A stretch of DNA of 64,000 nucleotides from Streptomyces sp. A0958 (GCF_004795035.1 NZ_SSBK01000024.1:43369-107368); one strand, 5' to 3'; numbered from the stretch's first letter, positions 51,567 to 61,276 are shown. The notes: generated by a model not told the origin, from the sequence alone. Translations and numbers: made by a program.

Positions 51567-52226
51567 ATGTCTGACGTCACGTTGAACACCGTCACGCAGG
51601 ACCCCGGCGACTTCGCGGTCCAGATCGCCGACCAGATCAAGACGTTCATCGTCGCGGTCACCGAGGTGTCCAGGGTCGAGGAGCCGGAGGAGGCCGTTCC
51701 GGTCCTGCTCCTCCAGGTCTCCCAGCTCCTGCTGGCCGGCGGCCGGCTCGGCGCGTACGAGGACATCGTCCCCGACGAGCGCTACGAGCCGGACCTGGGC
51801 GCCGAGCCGGACGCGGACGGCCTGCGCGAGCGCTTCGCGGCCCTGCTGGAGCCGATCGACGTCTACTCCGAGGTCTTCGACCCGTACGAGCCCCGCAAGG
51901 CCCCGGTCGCCGCCCGCATCTCCGACGACCTGGCCGACCTCGTCACCGACCTGCGCCACGGCCTGGCCCACTACGAGGAGGGCCGCACCACCGAGGCCCT
52001 GTGGTGGTGGCAGTTCTCCTACTTCTCCAACTGGGGCTCGACCGCCTCCGCCGCCCTCCGCGCCCTCCAGTCCCTCATCGCCCACATCCGCCTCAACCAG
52101 CCCCTCCAGGAGCTGGACGGCCTGGACACCGACCAGGACGCCGCCGACGACGAACTGGCCGAGGAGGCGGGCCGCGTCATGGTCGAGGAGATCGCGGGAC
52201 CGCTGGGGCTGCGCCCGGTGAAGTAG
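51567..52226 (+). CDS. DUF5063 family protein
   Basis: A 219-residue acidic cytosolic protein of an actinobacterial family of unknown function (FAVQIADQIKTFIVAVTEVS, LGLRP end, WWWQFSYFSNWGSTASAAL). Follows recR by 98 bases in the same direction; conserved context with recR and ask suggests shared transcription. ATG 51567 follows GGGAGG; longer frame is leader. Confidence 0.8.
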   Translation: MSDVTLNTVTQDPGDFAVQIADQIKTFIVAVTEVSRVEEPEEAVPVLLLQVSQLLLAGGRLGAYEDIVPDERYEPDLGAEPDADGLRERFAALLEPIDVYSEVFDPYEPRKAPVAARISDDLADLVTDLRHGLAHYEEGRTTEALWWWQFSYFSNWGSTASAALRALQSLIAHIRLNQPLQELDGLDTDQDAADDELAEEAGRVMVEEIAGPLGLRPVK

Positions 52227-52434
52227 CCGGGCGGCTCCCGCCCCTGGGTGTGGGCTGGGCCACATAGGGGAATGCGTACGGGTTCGGTGGGCAGCAGCGC
52301 GGTACGAGCGGTTCGGCGACACGCCGATGATCACGTGGTGAGCGGGACATCTCAGCATGTGGTATCAGCGGGGTGTTTCCGGGCTGCTCGTTAAACTGAG
52401 CCGACCGCAGTAATGGACTGAGCGAGGAGCGCAC

Positions 52435-53706
52435 GTGGGCCTTGTCGTGCAGAAGTACGGAGGCTCCTCCGTAGCCGATGCCGAGGGCATCAAGCGGGTC
52501 GCCAAGCGAATCGTCGATGCCAAGAAGAACGGCAACCAGGTGGTTGTCGTGGTGTCAGCGATGGGCGACACGACGGACGAGCTGATCGATCTCGCCGAGC
52601 AGGTATCCCCGATACCGGCCGGGCGTGAGTTCGACATGCTGCTGACCGCGGGAGAGCGGATCTCCATGGCACTGCTGGCCATGGCGATCAAAAACCTGGG
52701 CCACGAGGCCCAGTCGTTCACCGGCAGCCAGGCAGGCGTCATCACCGACTCGGTCCACAACAAAGCGCGCATCATCGATGTGACGCCCGGCCGTATCCGT
52801 ACGGCGCTGGACGAGGGGAACATCGCGATCGTCGCGGGGTTCCAGGGTGTGTCCCACGACAAGAAGGACATCACCACCCTCGGCCGCGGCGGGTCCGACA
52901 CCACAGCCGTCGCGCTCGCGGCAGCGCTGGACGCCGAGGTCTGCGAGATCTACACCGACGTGGACGGCGTCTTCACCGCCGACCCGCGGGTCGTGACGAA
53001 GGCCCGTAAGATCGACTGGATCTCCTTCGAGGACATGCTGGAGCTGGCAGCGTCCGGCTCCAAGGTGCTGCTGCACCGGTGCGTCGAGTACGCACGCCGT
53101 TACAACATCCCGATCCACGTCCGCTCGTCCTTCTCCGGACTGCGCGGCACCTGGGTCAGCAACGAGCCGCAAGGGGACCAGAAGGTGGAGCACGCGATCA
53201 TCTCCGGAGTCGCCCATGACGTCTCCGAGGCCAAGATCACCGTCGTCGGCGTACCCGACAAGCCGGGCGAGGCCGCCGCGATCTTCCGTACGATCGCGAA
53301 CGCCGAGGTCAACATCGACATGGTGGTGCAGAACGTCTCCGCAGCCTCGACGGGCCTGACGGACATCTCGTTCACGCTCCCGAAGGCCGAGGGCCGCAAG
53401 GCCATCGACGCCCTGGAGCGCAACCGCGGCGTGATCGGCTTCGACTCGCTGCGCTACGACGACCAGATCGCCAAGATCTCCCTGGTCGGCGCGGGTATGA
53501 AGACCAACCCCGGTGTCACCGCGGGCTTCTTCGAGGCGCTTTCGGACGCCGGTGTGAACATCGAGCTGATCTCGACATCCGAGATCCGCATCTCGGTTGT
53601 CACCCGCGTCGACGACGTCAACGAGGCCGTGCGCGCCGTGCACACCGCCTTCGGCCTCGACAGCGACTCCGACGAGGCAGTCGTGTACGGGGGCACCGGC
53701 CGATGA
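52435..53706 (+). CDS. ask: Aspartokinase (alpha, with internal beta start)
   Basis: A 423-residue kinase that phosphorylates aspartate, first step to lysine, threonine, methionine and diaminopimelate. Catalytic part begins VVQKYGGSSVADAEGIKRVA, with FTAGERISMAL-like block and LGRGGSDTTAVALAAAL. Two ACT domains follow from residue 265 for feedback by threonine plus lysine. GTG 52435 after GAGGAG. An internal in-frame GTG at 53185 (codon 251, VEHAIISGV), preceded by AAGGGG, fits the known separate beta subunit of actinobacterial aspartokinases (inference). The asd gene overlaps the end. Confidence 0.95.
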   Translation: MGLVVQKYGGSSVADAEGIKRVAKRIVDAKKNGNQVVVVVSAMGDTTDELIDLAEQVSPIPAGREFDMLLTAGERISMALLAMAIKNLGHEAQSFTGSQAGVITDSVHNKARIIDVTPGRIRTALDEGNIAIVAGFQGVSHDKKDITTLGRGGSDTTAVALAAALDAEVCEIYTDVDGVFTADPRVVTKARKIDWISFEDMLELAASGSKVLLHRCVEYARRYNIPIHVRSSFSGLRGTWVSNEPQGDQKVEHAIISGVAHDVSEAKITVVGVPDKPGEAAAIFRTIANAEVNIDMVVQNVSAASTGLTDISFTLPKAEGRKAIDALERNRGVIGFDSLRYDDQIAKISLVGAGMKTNPGVTAGFFEALSDAGVNIELISTSEIRISVVTRVDDVNEAVRAVHTAFGLDSDSDEAVVYGGTGR

Positions 53707-54767
53707 CCGCACGCCGCCCTTCGCTCGCGGTCGTCGGCGCGACCGGGGCGATCGGTGGCGTCATGCTCCAGATCCTCTCGCAGCACGCGGACATCTGGGG
53801 CGAGGTCAGACTCGTCGCCTCACCGCGCTCGGCCGGCCGCAAGCTGGTCGTACGCGGTGAGGAGAGCGAGGTCCTCGAACTCACCGAGGACGTCTTCGAC
53901 GGCATCGACGTGGCGCTCTTCCTGGTGCCCGCCGAGGTCTCCGCACGCTGGGCCCCGCTCGCCGCGTCCAAGGGCGCCGTCGTCATCGACGACTCCACGG
54001 CGTTCCGGACGGACGGTGACGTTCCGCTCGTCGTGCCCGAGATCAACCCGCACGCGGTACGGATCAGGCCGCGCGGCATCGTCGCGAACCCGAACTGCAC
54101 CACGCTGGCGCTGATCGTCGCGGTCGGCGCCCTGCACGCCGAATTCGGCCTGCGAGAGCTGGTCGTCTCCTCCTACCAGGCCGTCAGCGGCGCCGGACGC
54201 GACGGCGTCGCCGTGCTGCGGGAACAGCTGTCGATGGTGGCCGGCACCGAACTCGGTACGAAGCCGGGCGACGTACGACGCGTCGTGGGCGACACGCACG
54301 GCGGCCCGTTCGCCGCGCCGGTCGCGCTCAACGTCGTCCCGTGGGCCGGGACGGAGGCCGGGGACGGCTGGTCGTCCGAGGAGCTGGCCATCCGCGACGA
54401 GTGCCGCAAGATCCTCGACCTGCCGAACCTGCGGGTGTCGGCGACCTGCGTCTACGTACCCGTCGTCGCCACGCACTCGATGTCCGTGCACGCCCGCTTC
54501 GAGAACGACGTCGCGGTCGACCGGGCCCACGAGATCCTGGCGACCGCACCCGGCGTGGTGCTGTACGACAGCCCGGGCGCCGGTGACTTCCCCACCCCGT
54601 CGGACGTGGTGGGGACCGACCCGACCTGGGTCGGCCGGGTCCGGCGCTCGCTGGACGACCCCCGGGGGCTGGAACTCTTCGTCTGCGGCGACAATCTCCG
54701 CAAGGGCGCGGCACTCAACGTGGCCCAGATCGCGGAGTCGGTGGCCGCCGAATTCCCCCGGCCCTGA
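53703..54767 (+). CDS. asd: Aspartate-semialdehyde dehydrogenase
   Basis: A 354-residue NADPH enzyme converting aspartyl phosphate to semialdehyde, next after ask. Marks: VVGATGAIGGVMLQILSQ (dinucleotide fold), SAGRKLVVRGEE, catalytic Cys in GIVANPNCTTLALIVA, SYQAVSGAGRDGVAVL, and substrate Arg/His near VRVSATCVYVPVVATHSMSVH. ATG 53703 overlaps the ask stop (ATGA). Promoter and ask-asd pairing are typical. Confidence 0.96.
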   Translation: MTARRPSLAVVGATGAIGGVMLQILSQHADIWGEVRLVASPRSAGRKLVVRGEESEVLELTEDVFDGIDVALFLVPAEVSARWAPLAASKGAVVIDDSTAFRTDGDVPLVVPEINPHAVRIRPRGIVANPNCTTLALIVAVGALHAEFGLRELVVSSYQAVSGAGRDGVAVLREQLSMVAGTELGTKPGDVRRVVGDTHGGPFAAPVALNVVPWAGTEAGDGWSSEELAIRDECRKILDLPNLRVSATCVYVPVVATHSMSVHARFENDVAVDRAHEILATAPGVVLYDSPGAGDFPTPSDVVGTDPTWVGRVRRSLDDPRGLELFVCGDNLRKGAALNVAQIAESVAAEFPRP

Positions 54768-55063
54768 CCTGGCACGATCACCGTGTTCCGATCGAACCTG
54801 TTTTGTGCGTTCTGTGAACGGTCTGTGAGCAACTCGCTGGTCTGAACCTCTTGAGCTGGGGAGTCGCCGTGACCGACGATGACCTTTCGGTTCGTTGCAA
54901 CCGTGGGCCGGGCGCCAGGCGTCTAAGCGGTCACTTCTTGCGCGGCGGGGCGCATGTGCGGGGCATCTGGGGAAGAACGGGTTCGTATGAAGGCATATCG
55001 CAGGACCTCAAACGCGGTGCCGTATGCGTACAACCCTGACGGGGGGAAGCGTGTCCAACTGGC
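54768..55063. other. Intergenic region before the sigma-factor gene
   Basis: Close to 300 bases. Short frames here (for example from 54851 and 54954) have no clear product. It must hold the sigma operon promoter and possibly the asd terminator, but no strong hairpin is visible. Confidence 0.4.
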
Positions 55064-55726
55064 GTGGCAGAGGTTCTCGATATCACAGTGGTGGGCCCCT
55101 TGCGCGGCGCTTCGGTGCGACCGCTCCGACGGGCCCGTACAACCGGCGGCATGCCGGTGATCGCGCCCATGCCCGCCGCGCGTCACACGGGGCTGCCGTC
55201 GCAGCGCGAGGGCGCTGAAGAGAGCGTGGCAGCCGGAACCACCGTCGACCATCTCACCGAAACCTACCGCGCCCACTACCGTTCGCTGCTGGGCCTCGCT
55301 GCCCTGCTGCTGGACGACACGGCGTCCTGCGAGGACGTCGTGCAGGAGGCGTTCATCCGCGTGCACTCGGCACGCAACCGGGTCCGGGAGCCCGAGAAAA
55401 CCCTCGCGTACCTGCGCCAGACCGTCGTCAACCTCTCCCGCTCCGCGCTGCGCCGCCGCATCCTCGGGCTGAAGCTGCTCTCCAAGCCGATGCCGGACAT
55501 GGCGAGCGCGGAGGAGGGCGCGTACGACCAGCTGGAGCGGGACGCCCTGATCAAGGCGATGCGCGGCCTGCAGAGGCGACAGCGCGAGGTGCTGGTCCTG
55601 CGCTACTTCGCGGACATGACCGAGGCCCAGGTCGCCGAGACGCTGGGGATATCCCTGGGCTCGGTGAAGGCGTACGGGTCCCGCGGCATCGCGGCACTGC
55701 GCGTGGTGATGGAGGCGCAGGCATGA
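55064..55726 (+). CDS. SigE-subfamily RNA polymerase sigma factor
   Basis: A 220-residue ECF-like sigma factor. Region 2 (TYRAHYRSLLGLAALLLDDT, CEDVVQEAFIRVHSARN) and region 4 (LQRRQREVLVLRYFADMTEA, ETLGISLGSVKAYGSRG) are intact. The 55-residue N-terminus is Arg/Pro-rich and not conserved, so the true start may be later, e.g. GTG 55226. It overlaps the membrane-protein gene (ATGA), which may hold its anti-sigma activity. Confidence 0.88.
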   Translation: MAEVLDITVVGPLRGASVRPLRRARTTGGMPVIAPMPAARHTGLPSQREGAEESVAAGTTVDHLTETYRAHYRSLLGLAALLLDDTASCEDVVQEAFIRVHSARNRVREPEKTLAYLRQTVVNLSRSALRRRILGLKLLSKPMPDMASAEEGAYDQLERDALIKAMRGLQRRQREVLVLRYFADMTEAQVAETLGISLGSVKAYGSRGIAALRVVMEAQA

Positions 55727-57159
55727 GCCGGCGCGGCGACCACCACGACCACGTTCCTGAACAGGACCTGCGGCTCGGGGACGGAAGCGGCCCCAGTCGT
55801 GGGCCCTCGCGCGGGCCCACGCGAGGGCCCACGCGAGGGCTGCCGACTGACCGGACTGGAAACGGAACTGTGAACGACGGGCCGGAGAACGCCCCGCACG
55901 CGGGCCGCGACGAGGCACCGGACGCGCGTCCCGCCGGGGACAGGATCGCTGGGGGCAGGTCGGCTGGGGACAGGTCCCCTGGGGACGGGATCGCTGGGGG
56001 CAGGTCCGCCGGGGACGGTGACACCGTGGGCTTCGCGAGCCCGGCCGACCTGTTCGGCGGCGGCGGCGGTCCCTTCGGCGGTGGCGGCGGCCCCCTCGGC
56101 GGCGGCGACCCCTTCGGCGAGGGCGACGGTCTCGACGAGGACGCGCTGCGCCGGATGATGCACGGCGTGGTGCAGGGCATGGAGCCCAGTGAGGGCAGCC
56201 TCGACCGCCTGTACCGGGCGGTGCCCGCCCGGCGCGCCCGCCGACGGCAGGCCCTCGTCGGCGCGGCGGCCGCGGCGCTGCTCATCGGCACGGCGATCCC
56301 CGCCTTCGTCCACGTCGCCAACTCGAAGGGCTCCAGCACCGCGAGCCCCGCCATCGCCGGCCACGGCGAACAGGCGCAGGGCGGCAACGGCGACGCCCCC
56401 GGCACCGACTCCGGCAACGGGAGCGGCGGCGACGGTGGCGACGGGCAGCACAACGGCGGCCCGGGCGTCCCGCAGAGCACCGTGAGCCCGTCCGACAGCA
56501 GCGGCCAGGGCATGGACGGCGACGCGACCGGTGCCTCCGCCGATCCGGCCGTCAGCGCGGAGGGCGTCATGCCCGCGTGCGACCCGGGGCAGCTCGGCGT
56601 CAAGTCGGCCAGGACCGGCGCCGCCGGTGCCGACGGCACGGTGTACGGGGCCTTCCGCATCGCCAACGTGTCCAGCAAGGACTGCTCGGTGAGCAGCAGC
56701 GGCACGGTGGGCTTCGAGGCGATGGGCGCGGCCGACCCGACCAGGATCGAGGTCGTCCGGCACACCGAGGGCGATCCGGCGTCCCGCCTGCCAGACCCCG
56801 CCACCGAGGAGGCCACCGTCCTGCTGAAGCCGGACATGGTCTACGAGGTGCAGTTCGCCTGGGTTCCCAAGGACACCTGCCCATCCACCGGCGGCACGCC
56901 CTCTCCGACGCCGACGGAGGGCGCGGCGGGCAGCGGCAACGGCGGCGGCACGGCCGGGTCCACCGCGGGCAGCGGTACGGGGGAGAGCGAGGCGGGTACG
57001 GAGACCCAGTTCGGCACCGCGGACGGCGGAGGGGCCGCACAGGGCAGCATCTCCGTGCAGCACACCCCGGAGCCCGGTGCACCGGTCGCCACGACGAAGA
57101 TCGACAACGCGTGCGCGGGCACGATCTACCGGACCGGCGTCCTGGAACCTTCGCCGTAA
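55723..57159 (+). CDS. Membrane protein coupled to the sigma factor
   Basis: A 478-residue single-span protein. The cytoplasmic part (1-180) is low complexity: PSRGPSRGPTRG, then repeated AGDRIAGGRSAGDRSPGDG and GGGGGPFGGGG blocks. A helix follows (QALVGAAAAALLIGTAIPAF), then an outer Ser/Gly/Asp region and a domain with two Cys (MPACDPGQLGVKS, SSKDCSVSSSG) like DUF4232. It has no ZAS anti-sigma motif, but position and overlap suggest it controls the upstream sigma factor. Function unproven. Confidence 0.75.
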   Translation: MSRRGDHHDHVPEQDLRLGDGSGPSRGPSRGPTRGPTRGLPTDRTGNGTVNDGPENAPHAGRDEAPDARPAGDRIAGGRSAGDRSPGDGIAGGRSAGDGDTVGFASPADLFGGGGGPFGGGGGPLGGGDPFGEGDGLDEDALRRMMHGVVQGMEPSEGSLDRLYRAVPARRARRRQALVGAAAAALLIGTAIPAFVHVANSKGSSTASPAIAGHGEQAQGGNGDAPGTDSGNGSGGDGGDGQHNGGPGVPQSTVSPSDSSGQGMDGDATGASADPAVSAEGVMPACDPGQLGVKSARTGAAGADGTVYGAFRIANVSSKDCSVSSSGTVGFEAMGAADPTRIEVVRHTEGDPASRLPDPATEEATVLLKPDMVYEVQFAWVPKDTCPSTGGTPSPTPTEGAAGSGNGGGTAGSTAGSGTGESEAGTETQFGTADGGGAAQGSISVQHTPEPGAPVATTKIDNACAGTIYRTGVLEPSP

Positions 57160-57315
57160 GGGTGTATGGGCGTAATGGCGTATGGGCGTGCGTAAGAGCG
57201 CGTAATGGCGTAGGGGCGGGGCGGGGGTGACCCGACTGGTGGCGACCCGACCGGGGGACGACCCGACAGGGGGACGATCGGACCCGCACCCCAGTGTCCG
57301 CCCCGGCTGCCCGGC

Positions 57316-58275
57316 TCAGGCATGGGAAGGGGCCTCCGTGTCGGGGACCAGGCCCAGCGCCAGGTCCCTGGCGGCCTCGGCCTCGCGCCGGAGCAGCCGG
57401 AACCACATGAAGACGACGAACGCGGCGAAGACGAACCACTCACCCGTGTAACCGAGGTTCTGGAACGCCTTCAGGTCGAGCCCACTGCCCTCCGGCACGG
57501 TGGCCGGTACCGGACGCAGGGCGGTCGCACCGTCCTGCGCGGCACTGCCCGCCGCATCCGCCGACGCACCGGAGGTCCCAGAGCTGTCCGAAGTCCCGGA
57601 GGAGCTGTCCGAGGTCTCGGAGGAGCTGCCCGAGGTTTCGGAGGAGCTGTCCGAGGTTTCGGAGGAGCTGTCCGAAGTCCCGGAGGAGCTGCCCGAGCCG
57701 CCGGTGTCGCTCGTCTGCAGCGTCACCCACGCGTCGTATACGTCGTACGACACGAGGTTGACGAGCGACGCCGCGCTGATGATGCTTACCTGGCCGTCGG
57801 GCAGCCCGCCCGTCGCGTCGACCCCGGCGGTTCCCGCGCTCTCCGAGGCCTGGAGGTCGCCGGTCACCGTGACCCGGCCGGTAGGCGCGGCCGGTACCGG
57901 CGTCTGCCCCGCCCTCCCGGGCAGCCAGCCGCGCACCACCGGCAGGGCCTTGCCGCTGTCGGTCCGCAGCATGTCCAGGACGTAGAAGCCCTGCCGGTCG
58001 TCCAGCTTCCGGCCGGGCACCAGGAAGCGGTCCGCGTACCGGCCGGTCGCGGTGGCGGGCCGACCGGAGGTCTCCGTGTCGACGGGCAGCAGCGCGTCGA
58101 GCGGCTTGGCGGCCCGGGTGCCCGGCGCGGGCTGCTTCTCGGCGGCCTCGTGCGTGTGCACGCGGTCCTCGAAGCGGCCGAGCTGCCAGGTGCCCATGAA
58201 CACGCAGAACGGGATGGCCAGCACGACGAAGAGGTTGATCCCCCACCATCGCGGGGTCAGCAGGAACCGGTACAC
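57316..58275 (-). CDS. SURF1-family protein with Ser-rich insertion
   Basis: A 319-residue membrane protein with two helices (WGINLFVVLAIPFCVFMGTWQ near the start; GEWFVFAAFVVFMWFRLLRR near the end) around a SURF1 domain (LGRFEDR, DRQGFYVLDMLRT, VVRGWLPG). SURF1 assists cytochrome c oxidase assembly, probably haem delivery. Between the last strands lies an insertion of about 45 residues, nearly pure Ser/Thr/Glu/Asp/Gly (SSSETSDSSSETSGSSSE), which is absent from the ordinary family and would be outside the membrane. Gene in unusual isolation from cox genes. Confidence 0.83.
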   Translation of the reverse strand: MYRFLLTPRWWGINLFVVLAIPFCVFMGTWQLGRFEDRVHTHEAAEKQPAPGTRAAKPLDALLPVDTETSGRPATATGRYADRFLVPGRKLDDRQGFYVLDMLRTDSGKALPVVRGWLPGRAGQTPVPAAPTGRVTVTGDLQASESAGTAGVDATGGLPDGQVSIISAASLVNLVSYDVYDAWVTLQTSDTGGSGSSSGTSDSSSETSDSSSETSGSSSETSDSSSGTSDSSGTSGASADAAGSAAQDGATALRPVPATVPEGSGLDLKAFQNLGYTGEWFVFAAFVVFMWFRLLRREAEAARDLALGLVPDTEAPSHA

Positions 58276-58347
58276 CCCTCCACGGTACGGTCCCCGCTCC
58301 GGCCGGACGGAGCGGGGGCACCCGAAAAGCCGCCCCTTATCCAGGCC

Positions 58348-60279
58348 CTACGCGTCGCCCACCGGCTCCCCCTGACCGGGCCCGCCGGGCCCACCGGGGC
58401 CCTCGGGACCGACCGATTCCGCCGGGCCGACCGGGTCACCCGGCCCGGCGGGCGAGATCCCCGCCAGGTGGCGCCGTGCGAAGTCGAGCTCCAGCCGGAC
58501 CTGCTTGATCCGCTCCTCCACGACCAGTGAGCCGTGCCCCGCGTCGTACCGGTAGACCTCGTGCACCGCGTCGCGGTCCTTCAGCCGGTCCACGTAGTTC
58601 TCCACCTGGCGGATCGGGCAGCGCGGGTCGTTGACGCCCGCCGAGATGTAGACGGGCGCCCGCACGGCGTCGACATACGTCAGGGGTGACGAGGCCTCGA
58701 ACCGCTCGGGCACCTCCTCCGGCGTCCCGCCCAGCAGCGTGCGGTCCATCGCCTTCAGGGCCTCCATCTCGTCGTGGTACGCCGTGACGTAGTCCGCGAC
58801 GGGGACCGCCGCCAGACCGAGGGCCCAGTCGCCGGGCTGCGTACCGAGGCCGAGCAGGGTCAGGTATCCGCCCCAGGAGCCGCCGGCCAGGACCAGCTTC
58901 GCCGGGTCCGCGAGGCCGGACTTCACCGCCCACTCCCGCACCGCCGCGATGTCCTCCAGCTCGATCAGCCCGACCCGGTGCTTCAGCGCGTCCGTCCACG
59001 CCCGTCCGTAGCCGGTCGAGCCGCGGTAGTTGACCCGGACGACCGCGTACCCGTGGTCCACCCAGGCGGCGGGCCCGGCCGCGAAGGCGTCGCTGTCGTG
59101 CCAGGTGGGGCCGCCGTGGATCTCGAAGACCGTCGGGAACGGCCCCTCGGCCGGAGCCGCCGGGCGCTGGACGAGCGCGTGGACCCGGCCGCCCGGCCCG
59201 TCCACCCACACGTCCTCGACCGGCACCGAGGCCGGCGCCTTGACTCCCGGCGGGTCGAGCACCACCGCACCGGTCGTGGAGCGGACGACGGGCGGCTCCG
59301 CCGCCGACGACCACAGGTACTCCACCGTCCCGTCCGGCCGGGCCGTGGCGCCCGAAACCGTGCCGGTGGGCGTCTCCACCCGCACCAGCGCGGCGCCGGC
59401 CGCGGCGGGCTCGTACCGCCACAGCTCGCTGCGGGCCTCGAAGCCGTGCTCGATCAGCAGCGCGGAACCGTCCGGATACCACTCGGCGCCCACATCGCCC
59501 GGCAGGTCGATGGCGAGGTCCGTCTCCGTGCCCGCCACCGGGTCCCAGATCATCGGCTCCCAGCGCCCGCGCCTCTGGTGCCCGACCAGCAGCCGGGTGT
59601 CCCCGTCGACCGGAGCGAAGCCGAGTACCGCGAGGCCCAGCTCCTTCGTACCGCCCTCGGTGTCGTCCAGCTCCGCGACCGTCGTACCGTCCGGCCGTAC
59701 CACGCGCAGCGCGGAGTGCATCGCGTCCCCGTGCTCGGTGTGCTCCAGGGCGATCAGCGTCCCGTCGTAAGACAGGTCGCCGACCCCCGCCGACTCGCGG
59801 TGGCGGTAGATCTCCACCGGGGCTGCGCCCGGCCGTACGACATGGACCGTCGTGCCGTCCTCGTCCGTCGAACGGCCGATCACCGCCGTGTTGTCGCGGC
59901 CGATCGCGAGACCGGCCGGGTAGGACGCTTCGAGGCCGGGCGCGGCGGGCTCGACCCGGGCGTCCACACCGCCGTGGAACGGCCGGCGCATCCACACCCC
60001 GAACTCGTCCCCGTCGGTGTCGTTGAACCACCACACGGCCTCGCCGTCCGGCGTCAGCACACCGTCCGTCGTCCCGTTCGGCCGGTCGGTCACCTGGCGC
60101 TGCTCCCCGGTCGCCCGGTCCCACGTGTACAGCTCATAGGTCCCCGTCGCGTTGGAGACGAACAACGCGCGGTCCGGCGCGTCCTCGGCCCAGTCGGGCA
60201 GCGACACTCTGGGAGCCCGGAAACGCTGCTCCCACGGCGGGGCGGATGCGGTCGTCGACGAACCAGTGGCCTCAGTCAT
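58348..60279 (-). CDS. S9-family prolyl oligopeptidase
   Basis: A 643-residue cytosolic serine peptidase. The N-terminal 370 residues form a beta-propeller with TolB-like repeats; the C-terminal hydrolase has VFEIHGGPTWHDSDA, nucleophile LAGGSWGGYLTLLG (Ser), an Asp in NDPRCPIRQVENY and His in YDAGHGSLVVEE. Cleaves short peptides, perhaps as dipeptidyl aminopeptidase/acylaminoacyl type. ATG 60279. The tail is Gly/Pro-rich. Convergent with nothing; divergent from the methyltransferase. Confidence 0.9.
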   Translation of the reverse strand: MTEATGSSTTASAPPWEQRFRAPRVSLPDWAEDAPDRALFVSNATGTYELYTWDRATGEQRQVTDRPNGTTDGVLTPDGEAVWWFNDTDGDEFGVWMRRPFHGGVDARVEPAAPGLEASYPAGLAIGRDNTAVIGRSTDEDGTTVHVVRPGAAPVEIYRHRESAGVGDLSYDGTLIALEHTEHGDAMHSALRVVRPDGTTVAELDDTEGGTKELGLAVLGFAPVDGDTRLLVGHQRRGRWEPMIWDPVAGTETDLAIDLPGDVGAEWYPDGSALLIEHGFEARSELWRYEPAAAGAALVRVETPTGTVSGATARPDGTVEYLWSSAAEPPVVRSTTGAVVLDPPGVKAPASVPVEDVWVDGPGGRVHALVQRPAAPAEGPFPTVFEIHGGPTWHDSDAFAAGPAAWVDHGYAVVRVNYRGSTGYGRAWTDALKHRVGLIELEDIAAVREWAVKSGLADPAKLVLAGGSWGGYLTLLGLGTQPGDWALGLAAVPVADYVTAYHDEMEALKAMDRTLLGGTPEEVPERFEASSPLTYVDAVRAPVYISAGVNDPRCPIRQVENYVDRLKDRDAVHEVYRYDAGHGSLVVEERIKQVRLELDFARRHLAGISPAGPGDPVGPAESVGPEGPGGPGGPGQGEPVGDA

Positions 60280-60348
60280 GTCCCCATTCTGCGTCGGAGG
60301 GCCGACAATCCGTTCGCCTCGTCCTCAGCCTGTGGATAACCTCGCGGG

Positions 60349-61191
60349 ATGTCCACCGCTCCGATACCTCCCGTGCCTCCCGACTGGCGCGAGGCCAATC
60401 GCAGGATGTGGGATGAGCGTGTGCCCATCCATGCAGGCAGTGACTTCTACGACCTCGACTCCTTCCGCGCGGGCAAGGACTCCCTCAGACCCTTCGAGCT
60501 GGCCGAGGTCGGTGAGGTCACGGGCCGGACGCTGCTGCACCTGCAGAGCCACATCGGCCTCGACACCCTGTCCTGGGCGCGGCACGGCGCCGCCCAGGTC
60601 GTGGGCCTGGACTTCTCGGAACCGGCCGTCGAGACCGCCCGCTCCCTCGCCGAGGACCTGGGGTTCGGTGCCGACCGCGCGGCATTCGTCGCCGCCGACG
60701 TGTACGACGCGGCCCAGGCGGTCCCGGACTCCTCGTACGACATCGTGTACACGGGCGTCGGTGCGCTGAACTGGCTGCCCGACATCGACCGCTGGGCCGA
60801 GACGGCGGCCTCGCTGGTGGCGCCCGGCGGTTTCCTCTACCTGGCGGAGTTCCATCCGCTCACGGACTGCCTCGACGACGAGACGGGTTCGCGGATCGTG
60901 CACGACTACTTCAGCCGCGAGGCATGGGTGGACGAGACACCGGGTACGTACGCGGACTTCGACGCGCCGACCGTCCACAACCGGAGCGTCGAGTGGCAGC
61001 ACCCGGTGGGCAGTGTGGTGTCCGCGCTGGCCGCGGCGGGCCTGCGGATCGAGTTCCTCCACGAGCACGACGTGTCGCTCTTCGCACGTTTCCCCGTGTT
61101 GAAACGCGGCGCGGACGATTTCTACCGCTACCCGCCGGACCGCCCCCGCATCCCGCTCATGTACTCGCTCAAGGCGACGCGCCCGGCATGA
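60349..61191 (+). CDS. Class I SAM-dependent methyltransferase
   Basis: A 280-residue enzyme with SAM-fold motif I LLHLQSHIGLDTLSWARHG, VVGLDFSEPAVETARSLA, and post-motif DIVYTGVGALNWLPDIDRWA; substrate unknown. The variable C-terminal half (FHPLTDCLDDETG, VDETPGTYADFD, HNRSVEWQHPVGS) is conserved in this Streptomyces family. ATG 60349. Confidence 0.85.
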   Translation: MSTAPIPPVPPDWREANRRMWDERVPIHAGSDFYDLDSFRAGKDSLRPFELAEVGEVTGRTLLHLQSHIGLDTLSWARHGAAQVVGLDFSEPAVETARSLAEDLGFGADRAAFVAADVYDAAQAVPDSSYDIVYTGVGALNWLPDIDRWAETAASLVAPGGFLYLAEFHPLTDCLDDETGSRIVHDYFSREAWVDETPGTYADFDAPTVHNRSVEWQHPVGSVVSALAAAGLRIEFLHEHDVSLFARFPVLKRGADDFYRYPPDRPRIPLMYSLKATRPA

Positions 61192-61194
61192 CAG

Positions 61195-61239
61195 AGGTGC
61201 GGCGGTGCCCCACAAGGAAACCGGAACGCCGCCGCACCT
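61195..61239 (+). terminator. Terminator with T-rich tail
   Basis: AGGTGCGGCGG and CCGCCGCACCT, then a T/C-rich run, between convergent methyltransferase and GDSL genes. Confidence 0.85.
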
Positions 61240-61276
61240 CTTCTGCTTCTCCTTCTTCTTCTGCTGCTTCTTTCCC

